A stretch of DNA of 11,012 nt from Rickettsiales bacterium (GTDB lineage Bacteria; Pseudomonadota; Alphaproteobacteria; Rickettsiales; JANQQO01). Location: the NCBI GenBank assembly GCA_028289305.1, contig JANQQO010000265.1:1-11012 (forward strand), read 5' to 3'. Under the pieces are notes generated by a model, which did no database searches, was not told the origin of the DNA, and was given only the letters and a program-made list of their open reading frames with translations. Shown here piece by piece: positions 6,768 to 11,012 of this stretch. Positions within the stretch are counted from its first letter, which is position 1; each line of letters opens with the position of its first letter. Made by a program: the position numbers and the translations under genes.

Positions 6768-7208
6768 ATGACCATCCTCACCGAGTATTATCTTTGGATC
6801 AAAGCCCTCCACCTCATCGCCGTCATTGCCTGGATGGCTGGGATGCTTTATCTCCCGCGGCTCTATGTCTATCACTGTCAGGCAGCACCCGGCTCAGAAC
6901 TCTCGGAAAAACTTAAAATCATGGAGCGTAAGCTGCTCCGCCTCATCATCAACCCGGCGATGATCGCTGCCTGGATTTTCGGCATCATGCTTGCCATCGC
7001 ACTCGATATGTGGGCGAGCGGCTGGCTGCATGCTAAATTCACCCTGCTGATCGGTATGCAGATCGCCCATGCCTTGCTCGCGCGTTATCGCCGCCATTTC
7101 GCGCGAGACGAGAACCGCCATAGCGAGCGTTTCTACCGTATAGTGAACGAAGTGCCCACCGTACTGATGATCGGCATCGTCATCCTGGTGGTGGTCAAGC
7201 CATTCTAA
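6768..7208 (+). CDS. hemJ: Protoporphyrinogen IX oxidase, HemJ type
   Basis: HemJ is the integral-membrane protoporphyrinogen oxidase that supplies protoporphyrin IX to HemH. It replaces HemG or HemY in many alphaproteobacteria. The 146-residue length is typical. Four hydrophobic segments are visible at about 12-30, 58-80, 86-105 and 130-144. Family marks are KALHLIAVIAWMAGMLYLPRL (His15), the conserved basic segment MERKLLRLIINPA at 52-64, and WLHAKFTLL at 86-94 (His88, Lys90). The conserved histidine is implicated in haem binding in characterised members. The gene lies 105 bases after hemH on the same strand, completing a haem gene group. A good Shine-Dalgarno is not seen before the ATG, but the N terminus matches the family well. 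Confidence 0.95.
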   Translation: MTILTEYYLWIKALHLIAVIAWMAGMLYLPRLYVYHCQAAPGSELSEKLKIMERKLLRLIINPAMIAAWIFGIMLAIALDMWASGWLHAKFTLLIGMQIAHALLARYRRHFARDENRHSERFYRIVNEVPTVLMIGIVILVVVKPF

Positions 7209-7432
7209 ATTACCGCCACAAAACAAAATTTTATTTGACACCCCGTCAGAAGTTTGTTAGCAGGAAGCATCTCCAGGCGGGGTCCGTCCCTTTCTGGAGC
7301 CTTTAAGTAGTCACGATTCCCCTGTTTTTCCCATCACATCGCCATAAAAAGGCGCATATAGGTTGAGAATAACATGGGAGGCGACCCTATTTTTCCACAT
7401 AATTGCTATTATATTGTTTTAAGAGGAATCCT
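7209..7432 (+). promoter_or_regulatory. Leader region of rho with hairpin
   Basis: This 224-base gap contains TTGACA at 7235-7240 without a strong matching -10 element. It also has a hairpin at 7271-7299: CTCCAG pairs with CTGGAG, enclosing an inner GGGG/TCCC stem with a TCCG loop. There is no uridine run directly after the hairpin, so it is not a standard terminator. rho genes are often autoregulated through long leaders, which is a possible role. AGAGGA at 7422-7427 is the ribosome-binding site, five bases before the rho ATG. Confidence 0.4.
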
Positions 7433-8857
7433 ATGACCCCCCGTACTGAAGCGGAAACCAAAGACGCCCCTGAAGAAGAACAAGGCGACGAGTCTCCAAA
7501 AACCAAAAGCCCTGCAAAGGGGCGCAGCAAGGCCGATGCGGCCGATAAAAAAACCGATAAAGCAGCTCCAGATGCGGGTACCGATACGCCCGAAGGTGTG
7601 CTGCGCATCAGCGATCTGAAGAATAAAAGCGCGGAAGATTTGCAAGCCATCGCCGAAGAGGCGGGTATTGAAAATACTGGCGGCATGCTCAAGCAAGATC
7701 TCGTCTTCGCTATTTTAAAGAAAATGGCCGCGGTTAACGGCAAAATCATCGGCAATGGTGTGCTGGAAGTGCTGCAAGATGGCTTCGGCTTCCTGCGCTC
7801 TTCGGAGGCGAATTACCTCGCCGGGCCGGATGATATCTATGTCTCGCCGAGCCAAGTGCGCCGCTTTGGCCTGCGCACCGGCGATACGATTGAAGGGGAA
7901 ATCCGCTCGCCGAAAAAAGGTGAGCGCTATTTTGCCCTGCTCAAAGTTATCTCGATTAATGATCAAACGCCTGAGCAATGCCAACACCGGGTTAATTTTG
8001 ATAACCTCACCCCGCTCTATCCTGATGAGCGGCTGACGATGGAATTGCCTGAGCCGGGGCAGAAAGACCAAACCGCCCGCGTCATCGATCTGCTGACCCC
8101 ACTCGGAAAAGGCCAGCGGGCGCTGATTGTAGCGCCTCCCCGCACTGGTAAAACCGTGCTGATGCAAAATATTGCCAAATCCATCACCGCCAATCATCCC
8201 GATGTTGAGCTGATGGTGCTGTTGATTGATGAGCGTCCGGAAGAGGTCACCGATATGTCACGTACGGTGAAAGGCGAAGTGGTAAGCTCCACCTTTGATG
8301 AGCCGCCTACCCGCCACGTACAGCTCGCGGAGATGATCATCTCCAAGGCCAAGCGCCATGTTGAGGCTGGCAAAGACGGCGTGATCCTGCTGGATTCGAT
8401 CACCCGCCTCGCCCGTGCCTATAACACTGTGGTGCCGTCTTCGGGTAAGGTGCTCACCGGTGGTGTGGATGCGAACGCCCTGCAGAAGCCAAAGCGCTTC
8501 TTCGGTGCGGCGCGGAACATCGAAAATGGTGGCTCGCTCACCATTATCGCCACCGCCCTGGTTGATACCGGCTCGCGTATGGATGAGGTGATTTTTGAAG
8601 AATTCAAAGGCACGGGTAACTGTGAGCTGAATCTGGATCGCAAACTGTCTGATAAGCGCACCTTCCCAGCGATTGATGTCACCAAATCCGGCACGCGTAA
8701 GGAAGAATTGCTCTATAACCAAGGCGAGCTGCAGAAAATGTGGATGCTGCGCAAAATCCTCATGCCGATGGGGGCGCAAGACGCCATGGAATTCCTCCTC
8801 GATAAACTCGGCAAAACCAAAACCAATAGCGAATTCTTCGAAACGATGAATAGCTAG
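7433..8857 (+). CDS. rho: Transcription termination factor Rho
   Basis: Rho is the hexameric RNA-dependent ATPase and helicase that ends transcription at unstructured C-rich RNA. The 474-residue product is about 55 longer than E. coli Rho because of an acidic and lysine-rich, low-complexity N-terminal extension (about 1-53). There follow the Rho N-domain helical part (about 55-100), the cold-shock-like RNA-binding domain with the RNP motif DGFGFLR at 116-122, Walker A APPRTGKT at 234-241, Walker B GVILLDSITR at 316-325, the Q loop (GGVDANALQKPKRFF, about 343-357) and the R loop (KSGTRKEELL, 418-427). All catalytic motifs look intact. The track frame opens ten codons earlier, but AGAGGA is correctly placed for the ATG at 7433. 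rho following hemE-hemH-hemJ is the origin-proximal order seen in Caulobacter-type genomes. Confidence 0.98.
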   Translation: MTPRTEAETKDAPEEEQGDESPKTKSPAKGRSKADAADKKTDKAAPDAGTDTPEGVLRISDLKNKSAEDLQAIAEEAGIENTGGMLKQDLVFAILKKMAAVNGKIIGNGVLEVLQDGFGFLRSSEANYLAGPDDIYVSPSQVRRFGLRTGDTIEGEIRSPKKGERYFALLKVISINDQTPEQCQHRVNFDNLTPLYPDERLTMELPEPGQKDQTARVIDLLTPLGKGQRALIVAPPRTGKTVLMQNIAKSITANHPDVELMVLLIDERPEEVTDMSRTVKGEVVSSTFDEPPTRHVQLAEMIISKAKRHVEAGKDGVILLDSITRLARAYNTVVPSSGKVLTGGVDANALQKPKRFFGAARNIENGGSLTIIATALVDTGSRMDEVIFEEFKGTGNCELNLDRKLSDKRTFPAIDVTKSGTRKEELLYNQGELQKMWMLRKILMPMGAQDAMEFLLDKLGKTKTNSEFFETMNS

Positions 8858-8915
8858 GGGTAGGATCTGGGATTTAGGATCCGGGATAGAGGTTCTTTAA
8901 AAAGCAAAGATAACG

Positions 8916-9063
8916 TTACTCCCCCCTTGCGGGGGAGTCGAAGAGCATACGCGTGAAACGCATATGTGATCCGGTGGGGGGTTTAAGAAATAATACTGCC
9001 TCCTCACCCCCCCTCCGGACCCGACTTCGCCGGATTCCGACTCCCCCGCGAGGGGGGAGTAAG
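8916..9063. mobile_element. 148-bp MITE-like element with terminal inverted repeats
   Basis: The ends are 25-bp inverted repeats (8916-8940 and 9039-9063) differing at one position; each starts TTACTCCCCCC in its own orientation. Each arm also folds on itself (CTCCCCC with GGGGGAG around a 4-5-base loop). A second inverted pair, CCGGTGGGGGG and a CCCCCCCTCCGG-like partner, is nested inside. It has no transposase, so it would be a non-autonomous or palindromic dispersed repeat. An open minus-strand frame across it reads as repeat-derived sequence, not a gene. No clear target-site duplication is seen. Confidence 0.7.
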
Positions 9064-9144
9064 TATTCCTCACCCCCCCAATCCCACCCCCTAACCCTCT
9101 ATTATCCCTCCTTTTTATCCCCCATGCATTTACAGCAAAAATGT

Positions 9145-9174
9145 GTTGATTTTTGCGGCAAGCTGTTGTATTAT
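9145..9174 (+). promoter_or_regulatory. Possible promoter of the 131-aa membrane-protein gene
   Basis: TTGATT (9145-9150) and TATTAT (9169-9174) are separated by 18 bases. They lie about 85 bases upstream of the ATG. A small hairpin with a GAAA tetraloop (GTGGC/GCCAC, 9215-9228) followed by TTTT lies in the leader between promoter and start codon. It matches no riboswitch class that I recognise. Confidence 0.4.
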
Positions 9175-9257
9175 ATAGTTTCGTTGTAGTCTCTGTTGAC
9201 TTTTTGATTTGCATGTGGCGAAAGCCACTTTTGTACTCAAGAAAGGAGTGCAGTAGA

Positions 9258-9653
9258 ATGTTACGCAGTATGCCAAGAGGTGTTGGCCTCTTCTTGAAAT
9301 GTGTTGTGGCGATGTTCCTTTTGTGGGCGGGAGCGGTGCAATTCTCCACCCGCGTGGATATTGGTGACGCTTTGGTCTTGTCGCTCTTTTTTGGGGCGAT
9401 CTTGACAGATGTGATTGGAGACAAAAAAATCTATCAAGAGATCTGGCGGACTCATACCATCTGCTCGCTGTTGACGCTTTTATTTTTGGTCATGGCGGGC
9501 TATGAGGTTGTTCTTTTAGCGCGCTTTCCCGCAGATGCGATGTTCAGCAACCACGCAATCGTTGTGTGGCTGAGTGCTATCTTCGCAACCGCCGCCGCAG
9601 GCGTCTGCATGTTGGTCATGCTTCTTAAAGAGTGTATTCTCAAGAGGCCATGA
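9258..9653 (+). CDS. Small four-helix membrane protein of unknown function
   Basis: I do not recognise a family. The 131-residue product has four likely transmembrane helices at about 7-26, 34-53, 66-88 and 97-122. A short polar loop with DKKIYQEIW lies between the second and third, and the C terminus is basic (KECILKRP). The ATG at 9258 is chosen because AAAGGAG lies nine bases upstream; a longer frame from 9153 would include the promoter and leader. Leucine is often coded by TTG, unlike neighbouring genes that favour CTG and CTC, and the gene stands alone between repeats with its own promoter and strong terminator. These features fit an accessory, possibly acquired gene. The promoter, ribosome-binding site and terminator suggest it is expressed. 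Confidence 0.75.
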   Translation: MLRSMPRGVGLFLKCVVAMFLLWAGAVQFSTRVDIGDALVLSLFFGAILTDVIGDKKIYQEIWRTHTICSLLTLLFLVMAGYEVVLLARFPADAMFSNHAIVVWLSAIFATAAAGVCMLVMLLKECILKRP

Positions 9654-9667
9654 CCACCAAACAACCG

Positions 9668-9699
9668 AAACCGGGGAGCATCGCGCTCCCCGGTTTTTT
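9668..9699 (+). terminator. Strong Rho-independent terminator
   Basis: A perfect 12-bp stem (AAACCGGGGAGC at 9668-9679 pairing with 9685-9696), a five-base loop and a run of six T (9694-9699) form a textbook intrinsic terminator. It starts 15 bases after the stop codon of the membrane-protein gene and isolates that gene from mdh. Confidence 0.9.
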
Positions 9700-9718
9700 G
9701 TGTCCCACCTCCCCCGTC

Positions 9719-9880
9719 TTTGTCATCCCAGCAGCATTGTCCTGCGTAGCTTTCAAGCGAAGCAGGATAGAGAAGGTTGGGTCACGGCATCCGTTCCCAC
9801 TTTTTGTCATCCCAGCCTTGAGCTGGGATCCAGTATTAATTTAAAATCCCCTGGATTCCGGCGTGCGCTGGAATGACAAA
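9719..9880. repeat. Composite palindromic intergenic repeat
   Basis: TTTGTCATCCCAGC occurs twice as an exact direct repeat, at 9719-9732 and 9803-9816. The second copy opens a unit (9803-9880) whose ends are inverted with one mismatch (TTTGTCATCCCAGC against GCTGGAATGACAAA) and which contains two hairpins: CCCAGC/GCTGGG, and TTCCGGCG with CGCTGGAA. The first part has another hairpin, TCCTGC (9740-9745) with GCAGGA (9762-9767), and an inner GCTT/AAGC stem. Similar TCATCCCAGC...GGAATGACAAA palindromes are widespread intergenic repeats in proteobacteria. There is no coding capacity. Confidence 0.75.
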
Positions 9881-9913
9881 GGGACTAAGGAGAAACCCGT
9901 GTGTGAACACACC

Positions 9914-9976
9914 GGAGGAGCGTTAGCGACGACTAGCGACCAAGGGGGAGCGCAGCCTACGCGGCGCTTGAGCGTA
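9914..9976 (+). repeat. 63-bp dispersed repeat, copy B (inverted relative to copy A)
   Basis: This copy matches the minus strand of 2776-2838 at 58 of 63 positions without gaps. It is preceded by a short GTGTG/CACAC hairpin (9899-9912) absent from copy A, so the shared unit ends sharply on this side. It lies about 190 bases before mdh. Two copies in opposite orientation in 7 kb imply that more exist in the genome. Confidence 0.88.
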
Positions 9977-10036
9977 GTAATTTATAAAATGAGCGAACAA
10001 GCAGGGGGATCCATCTTGCGTAACACCACCAACCAT

Positions 10037-10077
10037 CATCTCCCCAATCCCTAATCCCCAAAGCCTAATCCCTTACC
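10037..10077. repeat. CTAATCC-type tandem tract before mdh
   Basis: Units such as CCAATCC, CTAATCC and AAAGCCTAATCC repeat imperfectly. The words AAAGCCTAA and CTAATCCCTTAC are shared with the tract at 2839-2890, in the same strand sense, whereas the neighbouring 63-bp repeats are in opposite senses. Function unknown. Confidence 0.55.
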
Positions 10078-10097
10078 AGCCCCTTCATACTTTCCCA

Positions 10098-10133
10098 TTG
10101 ACTCACCCCACCGGCGCGGTATATCTCGAGATA
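10098..10133 (+). promoter_or_regulatory. Probable mdh promoter with overlapping 12-bp palindrome
   Basis: TTGACT (10098-10103) and TATATC (10120-10125) are separated by 16 bases. The -10 element overlaps a perfect palindrome, TATCTCGAGATA (10122-10133), directly where a repressor would block initiation. The leader to the mdh ATG would be about 35 bases. An operator role is inference. Confidence 0.5.
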
Positions 10134-10167
10134 CGTCTCACGTCATACACGCATAAGGAGAAACACC

Positions 10168-11012
10168 ATGCCGGGCAGGAATAAAATCGCGCTGATTGGC
10201 GCAGGCAATATTGGCGGAACGCTAGCACACTTAACGGGCCTTAAAGAATTGGGCGATGTGGTGTTGTTTGATATCGCCGAAGGCCTGCCCCAGGGTAAGG
10301 CGCTTGATCTGGTTGAAAGCTCGCCCGTCGAAAGCTTTGATGCGAATTTCACCGGCACGCAGGATTATGCCGATATCAACGAGGCCGATGTGGTGATCGT
10401 CACCGCTGGCATCCCGCGCAAACCGGGCATGAGCCGGGATGATCTCATCGAAACCAATACCAAAATAATCAGCGATGTCGCCGAAGGCATCAAAACCCAT
10501 GCGCCCGACGCCTTTGTCATCGTCATCACCAACCCACTCGATGCGATGGTCTGGGTGATGAAGGAAAAAACCGGCTTTCCCGCGAATAAAGTTGTCGGCA
10601 TGGCTGGCGTGCTGGATTCGGCGCGTTTCCGCTATTTCCTCGCCGATGAATTTAAGGTCTCGGTCGAAGATGTCACCGCCTTCGTGCTCGGCGGCCATGG
10701 CGATACCATGGTGCCGCTCACTCGCTATTCCACCGTGGCGGGCATTCCGCTGCCCGATCTGGTTGATATAGGCTGGACCACACAAGAACGTTTAGATGCC
10801 ATCGTCCAGCGCACCCGCGATGGTGGCGCAGAAATCGTCGCCCTGCTCAAATCCGGCTCTGCCTTCTATGCGCCCGCCTCCGCGGCGATACAAATGGCGG
10901 AAAGCTACCTCAAAGATCAAAAACGCGTGCTGCCGTGTGCGGCGTATCTCGAGGGCCAGCTCGGCGTTGATGGGCTCTATGTCGGCGTGCCCGTGGTGAT
11001 TGGCAACAACGG
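10168..11012 (+). CDS. mdh: Malate dehydrogenase, LDH-like type, N-terminal part (runs off right edge)
   Basis: Mdh oxidises malate to oxaloacetate with NAD+ in the TCA cycle. The first 281 codons of an expected 310-320 are present; no stop occurs before the edge. Visible are the nucleotide-binding GAGNIGG at 11-17, Asp35 (VLFD) at the position that favours NAD, the mobile substrate loop GIPRKPGMSRDD at 81-92 with Arg84 and Arg90, TNPLDAMV at 121-128, Asp150 and Arg153 in VLDSARFR, and the catalytic His177 in GGHGDTMVP. AAGGAG seven bases upstream supports the ATG. The sequence is of the lactate-dehydrogenase-like MDH group common in alphaproteobacteria. There mdh often leads directly into sucC-sucD; here those genes are 7.6 kb away on the opposite strand, and what follows mdh is outside the window. 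Confidence 0.97.
   Translation, partial: MPGRNKIALIGAGNIGGTLAHLTGLKELGDVVLFDIAEGLPQGKALDLVESSPVESFDANFTGTQDYADINEADVVIVTAGIPRKPGMSRDDLIETNTKIISDVAEGIKTHAPDAFVIVITNPLDAMVWVMKEKTGFPANKVVGMAGVLDSARFRYFLADEFKVSVEDVTAFVLGGHGDTMVPLTRYSTVAGIPLPDLVDIGWTTQERLDAIVQRTRDGGAEIVALLKSGSAFYAPASAAIQMAESYLKDQKRVLPCAAYLEGQLGVDGLYVGVPVVIGNN

Larger units (their letters stand above)
8858..9257. other. Intergenic region between rho and the small membrane-protein gene
   Basis: These 400 bases carry no convincing gene. They hold a short degenerate tract just after rho (GGATCTGGGATTTAGGATCC-like, 8861-8890), the 148-bp MITE-like element (8916-9063), a pyrimidine-rich tract with CCCTAACCC-like units (about 9075-9120), and the promoter and leader of the next gene. 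The GC-rich hairpins of the repeat are the only strong structures that could stop rho transcription. Confidence 0.6.
9654..10167. other. Repeat-filled intergenic region before mdh
   Basis: This 514-base stretch contains no convincing gene. In order it has the terminator of the membrane-protein gene, a composite palindromic repeat (9719-9880), copy B of the 63-bp repeat (9914-9976), a CTAATCC-type tract (about 10037-10077), and the mdh promoter with an overlapping palindrome. A 63-codon frame across copy B looks like a chance reading of repeat sequence. Confidence 0.65.

Noticed and set aside
7271..7299. SRP RNA or other known small RNA before rho
   Set aside because: The hairpin lacks the conserved GGAAGCAGC-type SRP loop motif and matches no RNA family that I can recognise.
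8897..9424. 175-aa minus-strand ORF
   Set aside because: Its C-terminal half is the reading of the MITE-like element and its N-terminal half is antisense to the membrane-protein gene; no ribosome-binding site or family is apparent.
9863..10054. 63-aa plus-strand ORF before mdh
   Set aside because: It runs through the palindromic repeat, the 63-bp repeat and a tandem tract, and lacks a ribosome-binding site.
10231..10785. 184-aa minus-strand ORF inside mdh
   Set aside because: It is fully antisense to the clear mdh frame and has no recognisable protein features.

Overview
The window looks like a chromosomal segment of an alphaproteobacterium. The evidence is the gene order hemE-hemH-hemJ-rho (the block that lies beside the replication origin in Caulobacter-type genomes), an LDH-like malate dehydrogenase, alphaproteobacterial SucC/SucD, and a ferrochelatase with a C-terminal cysteine cluster. 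The genus cannot be told from this sequence. Several structured intergenic repeats suggest a repeat-rich genome.

Layout. Every gene left of about 4.06 kb is on the minus strand and every gene right of about 4.5 kb is on the plus strand. Left arm, in transcription order from the centre outward: a FIST-domain sensor gene (4055-2889), then an apparent sucC / unknown 331-aa ORF / sucD operon (2564 to beyond position 1), in which the unknown gene separates the two subunits of succinyl-CoA synthetase. Right arm: hemE and hemH (overlapping by 8 nt), hemJ, rho, a repeat-rich segment carrying one small membrane-protein gene, and mdh running off the right edge.

Centre. The gene-free stretch between the FIST gene and hemE (about 4056-4546) has the features of a chromosomal replication origin. 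It has four perfect DnaA boxes (TTATNCACA) and three one-mismatch boxes on both strands, a perfect match to the IHF consensus, a run of DnaA-trio-like triplets and a 30-bp tract that is 28/30 A+T. The hemE promoter lies directly beside it. This is the best-supported notable finding.

Genome dynamics. A 63-bp repeat (58/63 identical) occurs in inverted orientation at 2776-2838 and 9914-9976, flanking the origin block, with sucC just outside one copy and mdh just outside the other. In many alphaproteobacteria mdh, sucC and sucD are adjacent and co-directional. An origin-spanning inversion with a breakpoint between mdh and sucC would give exactly the order seen here. Further intergenic elements are a 148-bp MITE-like element after rho, a composite palindromic repeat before mdh, and short degenerate tandem tracts in nearly every intergenic gap.

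Functionally the genes are core metabolism and information processing: two TCA-cycle enzymes (SucCD, Mdh), the last steps of haem synthesis (HemE, HemJ, HemH), and transcription termination (Rho). The FIST protein, the 331-aa ORF and the 131-aa membrane protein are accessory or uncharacterised. I see no tRNA, rRNA, CRISPR array, transposase or phage gene.
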